This document shows positions 46,915 through 58,881 of a DNA stretch of 64,000 nucleotides, piece after piece. Each line of letters opens with the position of its first letter. Within the stretch, counting starts at the first letter, position 1. The notes under the pieces were generated by a model, which did no database searches, was not told where the DNA came from, and worked only from the letters and a program-made list of their open reading frames with translations. Location of the stretch: NCBI RefSeq assembly GCF_018812025.1, contig NC_063061.1, forward strand, positions 5,259,796 to 5,323,795, written 5' to 3'. The translations under genes were made by a program, and so were the position numbers. Origin of the DNA: Megalobrama amblycephala (Eukaryota; Chordata; Actinopteri; Cypriniformes; Xenocyprididae).

Positions 46915-47660
46915 ATTTAAACTCATAGTCCATCCAAAAATGAGAAATCTGTCATTTATTTTACTCACCCTCATGTTTTGTCAAACCTGTATGACTTTCT
47001 TTCTTCTGAGGAACAAAAAATATCTTATTTTAAAGAATGAAGATGTCCCAAACATCATGTTTCGGATCCCATTGACTTCTATTGTATGGACAGAAAATAC
47101 AATGGAATTCAATGGGAATGAAACTGTTTTCTTACCAACATTATTAGGGGTTCAAGCTCATATCACTAAAACTCTATTGTAATTGTTACATTTTCCAAGG
47201 ATCATCATTCTCCCGTAACAGTGATTAGGCAGACCAAACCGTAAGTTGTAGAGACTTGAAACTTTGAGGGCTGGTAGGACTCACACCATCTACAACGTCA
47301 GTAAGGCTCGACCCTGATCAGCCTTAAGGGGGCGCTACAGCCATGAAAAGTATCAAATCACTAATAACTCCAAAACTGTTAGGCGTAGACAAAATTATGG
47401 GTATTTTGGATTTTTTTATAAAACCTACTTTTGTGAACTAGTCCTAGGTTTTTGACCCGATTGGAACCAAACAAGTACAGCAAGATTTCACGATTCACGG
47501 TCTCTAAGGGCCGCCAAAACATTCCAAGTGTGCGGAGCCACTTTTACTAAAAAGGTTATATCTCTGAGATATTTTCACCAAACTCAGCACATCTATATAA
47601 TAACTTATTTTGTGGTCACGTGAAAAAGGACGTGACGACTGCCCACCGGGGGGCACCTTT
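46915..47660. repeat. Intronic repeats shared by both LRR cassettes
   Basis: It begins with a TCCAAAAATGAGAAATCTGTC-type MITE terminus (46,933), continues with GGATCATCATTCTCCC and a GGGCCGCCAAAAC block, and is repeated at 48,790-49,350. No gene is seen in it; the short frames here are chance. Confidence 0.6.
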
Positions 47661-48086
47661 GCATTTTTCATGTTCTTAAAGCACCGTGGATCAAGCAATT
47701 TTTCACACACACCCACGTCATTCGTACCACATGGTAGAACTCATTCTGGGCTGTCCATCGAATCGCTTGTTAAAGATTGTTTCAAAACCTAAATTTGCCA
47801 AACTAGTCCTAGGTTTTTTGCTCAACCTCCATAAAACCACTGCCGCACAATTCTCGGGACTCTCTAGGTCAATAATTATCAAAAAACTTTGAACTTTGAT
47901 TAGATGTAGCAGGGTTGAAAAACAGGCATGGACAAGTCTACCCAAAAAACTATGTTCCCAAAACCAGTGGTTAATCAGTGATGCATATTTTATACATTTT
48001 ATAAATGTCATTACGTTTTTATTATTTGTTATTGCAAGTTAACTTGATTTAGTCTGTACACTCATCTTCTGGATTTGATTTTAAAG

Positions 48087-48170
48087 GTTGGACGTAGAAG
48101 TTTCATCAGACTCTGATCTTGATGAACTGATAAACACTCTCACAAGAGAACAGATCCTGAGATCAATGTG
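48087..48170 (+). CDS. NLR LRR-region exon A, cassette copy 2
   Basis: An 84-nt phase-2 exon encodes LDVEVSSDSDLDELINTLTR. The acceptor reads TTTTAAAG where copy 1 has TTTTACAG, so splicing here is plausible but weaker. The two copies are highly similar. Confidence 0.65.
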
Positions 48171-48293
48171 GTACTGTCTCAAAATACATTTCATACATTT
48201 AAAGTATTTTATGTACACATGAGTTATCATCCTTCAGTGTGATTTTGTTTTATATTCAGTTCATGAATCTTTTTTCTGTCCTTTGATTTGCAG

Positions 48294-48368
48294 CATTGAT
48301 GTTGACCTTCAATTTACAAAATTTGAGAATTGTTCTCTTCATTTGTCAAACAATAAAGAGCTGTTCAG
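48294..48368 (+). CDS. NLR LRR-region exon B, cassette copy 2
   Basis: A 75-nt phase-2 exon between TTTGCAG and GTGAAG encodes IDVDLQFTKFENCSLHLSNN. Confidence 0.68.
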
Positions 48369-48467
48369 GTGAAGAAAAAATCGATTGAAAGTTATTCAAA
48401 ACAATGACTTGTTGGTTTATAGACAACATTGATGCCAATTCTGATTTATTTATTTTTTTTATTATAG

Positions 48468-48716
48468 TATCAGGATAGGAACTTCAACATCTTTGCGGTG
48501 GCTCACTCTCACCTTTCAGTGCCCAGAGCCAATCAACATTGAGTGGGCCAAACTTACTCAGATAATTCTCCAAGAAGATTCAGATGCATTAATGTCAGTT
48601 CTTGATTCTTTCTCTGAACTGAAAAAGATGAAAATGTACCTGAAGTGTCTAAGTGAGATGTGGACTCATTGGATCCTCCAAATCATCCAGAACTGCTCCA
48701 GTCTAACAGAACTCAA
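48468..48716 (+). CDS. NLR LRR-region exon C, cassette copy 2
   Basis: A 249-nt phase-2 exon ends at GTAAGA. It encodes LTLTFQCPEPINIEWAKLTQ, then a Lys/Met-rich segment absent from copy 1, and ends IQNCSSLTELK. Confidence 0.75.
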
Positions 48717-48779
48717 GTAAGAAAAACATGTGAAATCATCTTCTGTCTTGTTCCTGTATGAATTTGTCTGTTGTTAGGA

Positions 48780-50105
48780 AATGTGTAGCACATATTTAAA
48801 CTGATAATCCATCCATGAGAAATCTGTCATTTATTTTACTCACCCTCATGTTATGACTTACTTTCTTCTGAGGAACTCAAAATAACTGTTGATGTCCCAA
48901 ACAGTTTGGGAAAATACAATGGAATTCAATGGGAATTAAACTGTTTTCTTACCAACCTTATTAGAGGTTCAAATGTGAAGCACTGAAACACTATTGTAAT
49001 TGTTACATTTTCCAAGGATCATCATTCTCCCCTAAACGTGATTGGGCTGGTAGTGCTCACACGGTCTACAACACCATCAAGGCTCGTCCGATCCACCTGA
49101 CCCAATTGGAACCAATGAAGTGCAGCGAGATTCTCCGGAGTCTGATTGTCAATAGTTATCAAAAAAAAAAAAAAAGAGATTAAATTACGATTCATGGTCC
49201 CTAAGGGCCGCCAAAACAGTGTGCAGAGCCACTTTTACTAAAATGGCTATAACTCGTGAACAGAATGACATATTTTCAACAAACTCAGCACATCTATATA
49301 AGAACTTATTTTGTGGTCACATGGACAAAGGACGTGGTGACTGGTCACTTGGTGCCGCTATAACTAGAAAAAACATGAAAACAGCTATAACTACTTCACC
49401 GTTTGTCCAATCATCAGGTAAAACTGAGAACTTCTCTTTATTGTGTGAGCACATGAGGCACATGATTCTAAACAAGCATGAATACTTTTATGAAGATCAG
49501 CCCATAGGTGACGCTATAATTGTTAAAAAGGGGTAAAAATTATGTATTTCTACGACAAACCCAATGAAATGTCTGAAAGTGCCCTTCTTCCTGCCTGATT
49601 TGTGTAAATCTTCTCAAAATCAGGTGTGTACGTCACATGATTTTACAGAAGCATGGGAACTTTTCTGGACATCAGGCCATAGATGAGGCTATAACTGTTA
49701 AAAAGGGGTAAAAATTATGTATTTCTTTGGCAAGTCCCATGAAATGGCTGAAAAAACATGTATTTCCTATGGTAAATTGCATGTATTTGCTGTAAATTGT
49801 CGTTTCCATCTATGATTTAAATGGTTACATGCTTGCTAAATAAAATATAAAATCTTTTTGCACAAGTGCTTAAAGGCCTTGAAACGCTTGAACCCGATAA
49901 CTGCTGCTCGCAGCTATATTTCAAATGATCTTTGTGTTCTGCAGAAGAAAGTCAGTCATACAGGTTTGGAGTGACATGGCCCTCATCCATTTAAATCATT
50001 ATAGAATTGTTCAAATGAATGTGTGAAAAACAAAGTATAAAGTATAGAATTATCAGTCCCTAAAATCTAAATAATTTTATCTCTATAATGTGTATCCATG
50101 TCTAG
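48780..50105. repeat. Intronic repeats between cassette 2 and the next exon
   Basis: The first part repeats 46,915-47,660. Further on, GTTAAAAAGGGGTAAAAATT occurs twice (about 49,521 and 49,700), and GAACCCGATAACTGCTGCTC near 49,890 resembles the end of a widespread fish repeat. I see no gene. Confidence 0.5.
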
Positions 50106-50192
50106 GGTAGATGCTGACTTTTTACTGGAGGAAGGAATCCAGATCTTGCAGAGGTCACGCACAAGACCAGCCTGTAGTGTGACATTTGAGGG
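50106..50192 (+). CDS. NLR penultimate exon
   Basis: An 87-nt phase-2 exon after CATGTCTAG encodes DADFLLEEGIQILQRSRT and then PACSVTFEG. The pattern (GIQILQRS...PACSV) is familiar from the ends of fish NLRC3-like LRR regions. The donor GTTTGT is weak. Confidence 0.65.
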
Positions 50193-51012
50193 GTTTGTAT
50201 TGGTTCATATTCATACATATTGCATCAGTAAATGTCTTATCAATGCAATTTCAAGCTTTAAAAAGGACACAAAAACACCATAAAAGTTTGACTTGTGCAG
50301 CATATTCCATTAAAAATCGACCGATATATTGATTTACCAATATTTTTCCCGATATTTAAGCATTTTACCATAATCGGATATCAGTTTTGTAATATCGGAT
50401 TTACGGGTAAACACCACCATCTTATGGGTGTTTTGAGAATTGCGCGCAGGATCGCCATTACAGCGTATCTGAGGGGAGACGAGACAACGGCGTCCACATG
50501 TAAAGTATTCTTACCTGCTTTGCTGTAATCAGTAAAGTTTATTTAACATAACAGACATTAATGCACAAATTAGATGTGTTAGATAAATGTATGAAATGTA
50601 GCTAGTTTATTTTGTCTCTAAGAAATAGACACATCAGATTTCATAACAGATCTGTCTATATATAAAAAAAACAAGCAAAACAAAACCAAAACAAAACAAA
50701 AAAAAACAAACGTGGAATGCAATGTAAATACTCATCCTTACAAAAAAAAAATGCTGATGAATATTCCAGTTCATAGACTATTCTTACGAAGAATTAGAGA
50801 AAGGAGAGGTTAGCTACGCCCCTCTTAACTCATAGGTCAACATGCCTGTTACATGTTTAGTACACTCAATCAACATAACAGCATTCCTTGTAAACACATC
50901 TTGGTATACTGACCAAATACCTTCACGAATCCAATGTACAAAACAGAAAGAAAACAAACAAAAAAAAAAAAAAATGAGAAGGAAGAGAGAGAGAAAAAAA
51001 ATAGGTCCACAA

Positions 51013-52089
51013 TTAGATCCACATAGGTGCATTAACTCGGTTTTCTACTTTTTGTACTTGCATTGTTTCAATAAACCTCACCACTGGTCTAATAATCCTT
51101 CCCGCTCTTGATCTAACTGTAGTCATCAAACCTCCAACATCATTTTGATTAACAGAGTGAACCGTCATCACTGTAGCTGCATCACTTTGACAATCAGCAT
51201 CTGATGATAGCCTATCCAATGCAGTCAAATTTGAATTTGTGTCCAGATCAGCTTCATCATCAATTGAATATTCAAGTCTAACAGGGTCTTCTAACCCAGG
51301 CAATTCAACTGAGTCAACTTCCAACATCTCTGGCTCCATTTCGGAACCTCTTGAACATTCAAGCTCCGAGACCCATGCTACAGTTCTCTCATCAGCTACC
51401 GGCTGAGGTAAGTGTTCCAAAGTTTGGGTTTCTTCACCCCTTACACACTCTTCCACACTCAATGGTCCCTCTGCAACATCATCGGGAAAAGGCAGAAAAT
51501 TTACAGGCATGATCAAATTACGATGAACAATCTTCACTTGGCCCGTGGAAGAATTCTCTATTTTGAAAGTATTGGTTTCCGCATTTTTGTCAACTACAAT
51601 GTACAGACTGTTCTCCCAGCGGTCTGACAATTTTCGTTTCCCCCGCTCTCCCTTATTTGCTAACAGAACCCTGTCTCCAACATCTACTGGAGCACCTTTA
51701 AGCTTTCTGTTATAAAGAGCAGCGTGTCTTTTCAGTTGTTTTCCAGCAGTCATCCTTGCAATTGTCACCGCTTGTTTGAGGTCTTTTAGTAAATCCCTGA
51801 CATACACATCATAGTCGACAACATCATTGTCTCGCAAGACTGACCCAAACAGCACATCAACAGGGAGTCTTGGAGTCCTGCCAAACATTAGTTGAAAAGG
51901 TGCATATCCAGTAGTTTCGTGGATTGTACAATTGTATGCAAATGTCAGTGATTTAAGCATTCGGGGCCACCTTTGCTTTGCTGCAGGGGGCAGCACACGA
52001 ATCAAATTTCCGAGAGTCCTATTAAATCTTTCCACCCCCCCATTGCCCATTGGGTGATACGGAGTGGTGCGACTTTTCCACACCTGCAA
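51013..52089 (-). pseudogene. pol: Ty3/gypsy integrase C-terminal part
   Basis: 358 codons. It carries the third catalytic residue in YHPMGNGGVERFNRTLG, the FAYNCTIHETTGYAPF block, an SH3-like DVGDRVLLAN segment and a long acidic tail ending just after PMWI. It overlaps the previous frame by about 70 nt in another frame, which marks a frameshift between the second Asp and the Glu of the integrase active site. Confidence 0.82.
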
Positions 52090-54325
52090 CAGACAACAAC
52101 TCGGAAATTAATGCACTTTCAAAATTCGCCCCTTGATCGGAGTGAATTCGTTTGGGGAAACCATATATATAAAAAAAGTTGTTCCATAACTGTTTGGCAA
52201 CAGCTTTGGCTGACTGATTTGGGCAATGAAAAGCATGTGCCAACTTCGTAAAATGATCAGTGACAACAAGAACATCCACTGACTTATTCTTGCTGTCCTC
52301 TGCTGACCAAAAGTCAACACACACAAGCTCCAGGGGTTCGGATGTGACAATGTTTTCAAGAGGAGCCCTAGCCTCTGGCTCAGGAGATTTACCATAGACA
52401 CACCTCTTGCAACATTTGACATAATCTCTCACATCCTTCTCAAGTTTATGCCAAAAAAAACGTTGTCTCACCAGATACAATGTCCTTTGCTGGCCCTGAT
52501 GACCAGCATCATCATGAACCCCCCTCAACACGGTCCCCACCAACAATTTTGGGACAACATACTGGAATGTCTTTTTCTTTGACACTACATCCTTCGAAAC
52601 TCTGTAAAGTATCCCTGCTCTTATCACAAACTTATTCCAGGATCTGAGCAGCCTTACAACTTCGACTGGCTCCCGTTTACACTCACGACTAGACGGTTTC
52701 TTATCCCTCTCCACATAAGAAATCACTCTAGCCAAGATGCCGTCACTCTGCTGCTTTTCTGCCAACTCTTTGTGGGACAGGCCCTTCAGTTTTGGTTGAT
52801 CTGTGGGTACAATATGGTTAATCAACTGTGGTAACAAAAGGTCAAAATGTGGGGTAACCACATTAGACCTCTTCGCCTCCATGACTGCAGACACTTCCAC
52901 CACAGACCAAGAACCAGATGTCCCGCTAACAGGTGTCTGGGAATTTACTGCCAGCATACCATGGGTAGGCTCAACAACAGACTCAGTGTCAGGCTCAAAA
53001 GGGTGTGCAGACCATCTGAAAACTTCCTGCACTTGTTCCCCCTGGACTGCAGATGCCTCCTTCAACAGTGAGTTATAAGGTACCCTAGTAAGGCGATGCA
53101 AAGCACTCTGCTTCACGAAAGGCTCTCTGCTAAGAGCATCTGCAACAACATTCCTTGAACCAGCTATGTACCGAATATCAAACTGATATGGGGCCAACTT
53201 GGCAACCCACCTATGCTCGCAAGCATCCAGTTTCGGCTTTGTCAAAATATATGTCATTGGGTTGTTATCGGTCCATACTGTGAAGGGCCGACCCCTCAAC
53301 CAGTGACTAAATTTGTCACATACAGCCCACTTCAAAGCAAAAAATTCAAGCCGATGTGCTGGATATTTCGACTGGGCGAATGAAAGTGACTTACTGGCAA
53401 AGTAAACTGGCCTTGCAGTATCCCCATTCTCTGGCACTTGTGAAAGTACAGCACCCAGGCCACTACTGGAGGCATCCACTGAAACTAAAAATGGCCTGTT
53501 AAAATTTGGATGAGCCAACAAAACACAGTCAATTAGGGCTTGCTTAAGACGACTAAATGCCTGCCTGCAATCATCAGTCCAATCCTCTGCAGTGAGTGAT
53601 CTCTTCGTTATGGCCTTCTTACCTTTTTTCCATTTCTGACCCTTAGGACCAGCAATCAACTGGAAAAGTGGCCTCGCTATTACTGAACACTGTTCTATAA
53701 ATTGCTGGTAATATACGACCATCCCAAGAAAAGAACGAATCTTCTGTTGAGATGGGGTGCCAGTTTTCTCATCCATAAGGTCTGACTCAGTCATTTCAAT
53801 AATTACCTTGATTTTATCAGGGTCTGAGGCCACGCCCGCCTCGCTGACCACATGACCAAGGAATTTCACAGACCTTTGCATAAAATGACATTTCCGTGGA
53901 GCTAATTTCAAATTATGGGATTTCAGGCGCTCAAAGACCATCTCTAATCTCTTTAAACCCAACACTTCATTCGGAGCAAAGACAAGCACATCATCTAAGT
54001 AGCAGAGAAGACTCAGGAAATTTTGATCTCCAAAAATTCCGAGCATCATTCTCATAAAAGTCGCCGGACTGTTACAAAGTCCCTGAGGAAGGCGGTTATA
54101 CTCATATAACCCAAAAGGGGATGTGAAAGCAGTGAATTTGCGGTCTTCCTCATGTACTTCAATATTGTAGTAACCGGATGTCAGATCCATAGTGGAAAAA
54201 AAAACATTGCCACCCAGCGCAGCTAAAGCATCGGCTTGATGTGGCAGTGGATGAGCATCCTTTACAGTTCGAGCATTAAGCCACCTAAAATCAGTGCAAA
54301 TCTTAAATCTCCATTTCTCTTCCAA
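52022..54325 (-). pseudogene. pol: Ty3/gypsy reverse transcriptase-RNase H-integrase (N part)
   Basis: 767 codons. RT has CTDFRWLN (10-17), QGLCNSPATF (81-90) and catalytic YLDD (109-112). RNase H has VDASSSGLGAV (283-293) and later WTDNNPMTYI. The integrase zinc module has HDDAGHQGQQRT and CCKRC. The catalytic core has VCVDFW and HSDQGANF. It is out of frame with the upstream protease block (one small indel near 54,300) and with the downstream integrase block (a shift near 52,050-52,090). Confidence 0.85.
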
Positions 54326-54387
54326 ACAATAACAAGAGGGGAAGCATACTCACTACTGGATCTCCTGATAATTTCCCTCTCCTCCAT

Positions 54388-55580
54388 TTAATCCAAAGCC
54401 TGCCTGAGCTTATCGTACTGATTAGGTGGAAGCAGTCTGTATGGAAGCCTAAAAGGATGCTCATCACTTAGCCTTATTCGATGTACATAGCCCTCCGCCT
54501 TGCCACAATCAAGTCTGTGTCTAGAAAAGATACATTCGTACTTGGCAATTAGATCAACAAGTCTTTCTTTCCATTCAAAAGATAATTGACAGGAGCTCAA
54601 ATCGATATCTTCAAGCCCCAGTTTCCTTAACCTGTCACGGAACTCGCAGTCTTTCTTGGGCACACTGATATCAGACAAACTGCCAGCACTCGAATTGTCA
54701 AGAAACTCTACATTGTTGGCATGTTGTCTGATTGAGGATGTCAACCCTACATCTGTAACACACGCATCAGGGTCAAAATCTTCCAGTGCCAAACATGGAT
54801 AAATGTCAGCCAACTTAGCATTACGTCTGAGAGTAATAGACACTGGCGAGGGGTTGATTACTTTAACAGGCACCCATCCATCAGCCCACAACCTTGCCAC
54901 TGTACGACCAATTAGGACATTTCTGGGTCTTGAGCGGGCTCTGCATGGCTCTGCAATGATGGCACTGCCAGCTGACAAATTGTTTAAATTAGAAAGTTTT
55001 GCCCAGACTAAATGCTCCTGTAGAGGTTCAAGTGTTACTGAATGCTTCAGTTTAACTGTTCCAACCTTTTCTGGGACAACTGTTCCATTCCATCTCTCAA
55101 CATTAGCCAGTAACTGAATAAGTTTGCCATCTTCAGAATTTATATTCACATGGGATGTCATTTTTTTCATCACTGTTCCTTGCTTTTTCAACTCTTTGAT
55201 CATGTGTTTTATCACGTTACTGCCCACAATGAGTTCATCAACTTGGCCATCTACGATTAAGGTTGGAACCTGAACAGTACACCCATAAACAGTCATTTTA
55301 ATGTCACACATACCGACTGGTTTTGTTTTTGACCCCCCACAGCCGACAAGTACTACGTCAGATGGAGTCACAGGACCATTCAAGGTTACGTCAGCATCCT
55401 GTAATTTAGACACAACCACAGGACTCAAAGTGCAAGCCATGGAACCACAATCAATCATACCTTTAACAGTCAATGAGTTCTCTAACAAGACATCAGTATA
55501 AAACAATCCCTCATGCATTGACAGTTTTTGTGTATTTTGAACTATCACAGTCACGTTCTGGTCAATTTCCTCACGCAGAG
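54388..55580 (-). pseudogene. pol: Ty3/gypsy protease and N-terminal RT linker
   Basis: An open stretch of about 390 codons, without an ATG at its start, so it was presumably part of a fusion. The protease active site reads IDCGSMACT where most retropepsins have D-T/S-G, a notable change (Cys at the second position). The C-terminal end has the RT entry motif RLPYRLLPPNQY. It stops at TAA about 54,388-54,390, where the RT frame should continue. Confidence 0.7.
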
Positions 55581-55659
55581 TATAATGATTCTAGATCGAC
55601 ATTAAATACTTGGGGAGCTTCACAAGGCCCAGCATCCCCCCCCACCACATGCGGGCCTT

Positions 55660-57012
55660 TTAGTTTTCCTGCTGACCAGGGGGGCATGCCGCCGGCGAGG
55701 CTCCAGCACGTCCATCAGCAGCAGCATTTGGGCACTCAAAACGTGTGTGATTTGGGGCATAGCATACAAAACAGAGCCCATTTGCCCGACAGTGATATAT
55801 GGTGGAATGATTAAAGTCCCCACAAACCTTGCAAGCCCCCCGTCCATCCCCTCTATTTTTGGGTCTTGGTCGAAAAGGTTTTTCTGTAGGTTTTGTTGGA
55901 CCACTGGGAACCCTTTCCAACACATGTTCCAATCGTGTAATCAAGCGCTCCAAAGATTCAACGGAGCTGCAAGCAAAGGACTGCTGAACCAGAGGAGCGT
56001 TACTTTTGGCTGCTGCAGCTTCATACTCGCTAACCTTATCATGAACCGAAGGTAAGGTTTGCATAACAGTTTCTTGTTTTTGAGCTAAGCATGTCAACTT
56101 ATTTCGGGCATGTTTGGTTTCTCTTTGAAACTCATCCAGCCTTTCTTGCACTTCAGCAGCTGTCCAGTGCTGCTGAGGTTTACATCTGAAAATCAGCTGC
56201 AAATGGGGGTCTGGGCAATGTCTAACAAACATGACTGTCACCTCCTGAGATGGATTATCAAGTTTCTTCCCTTGTCTTTTCAAACAGTCCTCTGCTACAT
56301 CCATTGCCCTATTTAACCTTATCCAATAGTCAAATGAGCTTTCTCCTTTTAGGGGCAAGGTAGCATAAAAATCAGCCAATGGCATAGCAGAGTACACTGT
56401 GTCACCGAAATGTTGTTTCAGGATGTCAAAAATAGGTCCAGGACCATCACTCAAGTCAGTTTTTGCATAATTACGTAGGGCTTTTTTAACAACATCACGT
56501 GCCCGCCCCATTAATCGGCTCATAACTTCTTCAGCCTGACATTCTTGGTTATACTCACGTTTACGCAAATATACTGACATCAATTCCACCCATTCATATA
56601 TTGTGCATTTATCAGAACCATCCCCACGGTAGTATGCTGGCTCTTTAACATCAGATTGTAATACCAGCTTCAAATTTTGCATTTCAGAGGGCACACTGCT
56701 TCCAGCATGTCCCGCTCTCGATTCCAGACAAGATACGATGTTCTCACTGATGGACTGACCTATTTGTTTCACAACAGTGGCCAGCATATCCATAGAAATA
56801 CTGCCCTCTGTCGTTGCAGTCCTTAAGTCATTCACTTCTGTCGCATTAACCACAGGCTGATCAGTTGGATGTGTTTCCCCACAATTTTGATAGTTTACCC
56901 GTGGCGTGGAAGTTAGTGGGTAGCCAGAAAACCCCCTACCCACAGAAAATGTTACATCAGTTTGACACACGCCTCTCCCTCTACCCAGACCTGGCATGTT
57001 AAATTTCTCCAT
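55660..57012 (-). pseudogene. gag: Ty3/gypsy gag
   Basis: About 450 residues from the ATG at 57,012. The capsid-like region has YRGDGSDKCTIYEWVELM. The C-terminus has two zinc-knuckle-like motifs, the second canonical (CFVCYAPNHTRFEC). The frame closes at 55,660. A stretch of about 30 codons beyond it is readable only in another frame before the protease frame resumes, so the gag-protease junction has frame changes on both sides. Whether one of these is a programmed shift cannot be decided here. Confidence 0.75.
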
Positions 57013-57401
57013 CTCTTCACACTCTACTGAACCCAAAATTAAACGACCAACCCACTACGATAAACTAATGTATCCAAAACATTAGTAAATATTTCAGAAA
57101 ATATGCATATAAATCAAATTCCAAATATCAAGGTCCCAGTCCATTAATTATAATCAGTTATATGTTCATAAATGCGTGTGCAGTAATGTACGCAACCACC
57201 TTCACTTCCAAGCTCCGCCCCGCGTTGATGCTCTGAACTCTGCTCTGCGTCTATGGCTCAAGTTTTGCCTCGCGCTAGTCCCCCGACGTCCGCCTCGCCT
57301 TGATCCACCGATGTCCGTCGTGCACCGCCGCTCGGATGTCCGCCTCGCGCCAACGCAGAGTTCCTCCTCGCATCACACGTCTGACACGGATGCTCAGAAG
57401 A

Positions 57402-57416
57402 CCGATCACGGCACCA
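57402..57416 (-). promoter_or_regulatory. Primer binding site, tRNA-His-like
   Basis: On the minus strand, TGGTGCCGTGATCGG starts one base after the LTR edge at 57,418. TGGTGCCGTGA is the complement of the tRNA-His 3' end; the later bases match less well. Confidence 0.6.
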
Positions 57417-57417
57417 A

Positions 57418-58881
57418 TGTAACTGGTCTCTTTTTCCTCCTTGCGTTGTGTTGTTCAATAAAGCTCGTACTTCATGAAATCGTGTCCCAATCGATTTATT
57501 TACTGGGGAAACACTGAGAAAACAGAACAGTGAGTTCATATAGGCCCATTCCAGCATATATGACGACTCGTACTGGCGCGCTGGCCTTGCACACACAAAC
57601 TAATAAGTGCAATAGAGTTTAACAAATTCAAAATATATAACCCATGGTTCAAAATAATGTATTTTTACAAAATCAAAACATGTACCTGAGAAAACAGAAC
57701 AGTGAGTTCATATAGGCCCATTCCAGCATATATGATGACTCGTGCTGGCGCCAGGGGTGGAGCCAGACATTGTAAACATTCGGGGCTTAGCCCAAATCTA
57801 TATTTGTCCAAAGACATTTTAATTTTCTATTAACAGCTTTACTGACATGAAAGGAGCTTTTGTTGTCGTATTCTTGTTTAGAAAATGTACATTATTTGAC
57901 ACTGTAATTTGTAAAATTTTGTTGGATGTACCAGCTCTAGGGGGGTCCGGGGGCATGCCCCCCGGAAGAAAATTTTGTACATTTTAAGGTTAAATGCATC
58001 AATCTGGTGCACTCTGGAAACTCAAAATTAAGAGCTTCAACCCATGTACAGTGTGCAAATTGAACAAAGAAACAGCGTTGACTTGTACCTGGACATTAAA
58101 AAGGGTTCAAACATCTTTTTTACAATACTTGTGTACTCATTTCTTTTTAAAAGATAAATCCTTGAGCTTTTATTTTGATCACCAGATCACCAGCTGATCG
58201 CGTGCGCAAATGTGCGAGAGAGAGAAAGCGCTGCCGGTGTATGGTCGGATACTGTAGAAAAGCGGTATTGAACTGCTTAACGTATTTTAATAGAGAGATC
58301 TGTTTAGAAAAATTATATTTTGAGAGCACTGTTAAGAAACCTCAAACCTGAAATTCCTGCTCGCTGACTGTCTCGCACTCTTGCGGTTGACTGTACTAGC
58401 TCCTCCCCTACCTGCTGCATATTCAACAGAGAGGAAGAAACGGTGTAGCCCATAGGCTACCGACAGCAAAGAAATGTATTCTATAGGCTAGATTATTTTT
58501 AAGGTCTATTTTTACAGGCTGTATGCAGTATATGCAAAGCCAAAGCGCAATGAAATAAAACAACTTATGATTTCGGGGGTTTGCATAGGCTATTGTCCAG
58601 TTTCATATTTGCTCAGTGACTGTCATTACATTCGGGGTTTGACTCAAAACATTCGGGGCTGAAGCCCCGGCAAAATCGGCTGGCGCTACAATAAAACACA
58701 ATATTCACTCTTCAACATCCAATACTTTTATCAATATTAAATATATATATACATGTATATATGTTGTTGCTACTAATATATCACACATTTCATTAACAAT
58801 TATAGAGCTTTCAATGACACGACTTACCGCTGGCCTTGCACACACAAACTAATAAGTGCAATAGAGGGCGCACACAGTACA
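57418..58881 (-). repeat. Right (5') LTR region with internal duplication
   Basis: It starts TGTAACTGGTC. A block of about 68 bp (57,511-57,578) recurs at 57,687-57,755, and the next block (about 57,579-57,615) recurs at about 58,830-58,866. So a piece of the LTR was duplicated and the second copy then split by an insertion of about 1.07 kb. The outer end near 58,881 (CACACAGTACA) is a guess. Confidence 0.5.
57756..58829. mobile_element. Insertion inside the duplicated LTR segment
   Basis: It begins CAGGGGTGGAGCCAG and contains ATTCGGGGCTTAGCCC near 57,779 and its partial mirror GGGGCTGAAGCCCCGG near 58,655. It may be a DNA repeat with inverted ends, followed by an AT-rich stretch with (TA)n at about 58,741. 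No gene is seen. Confidence 0.45.

Larger units (their letters stand above)
51013..58881 (-). mobile_element. Ty3/gypsy LTR retrotransposon, conventional order, broken
   Basis: On the minus strand, gag, protease, RT, RNase H and integrase follow in standard Ty3/gypsy order. A tRNA-His-type primer site lies just left of an LTR start at 57,418. I could not find a matching LTR left of 51,013, so the 3' end appears deleted or replaced. The right LTR region is disturbed by a partial duplication and an insertion (57,756-58,829). Several frame breaks separate the coding blocks, so this copy is defective. Confidence 0.78.
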
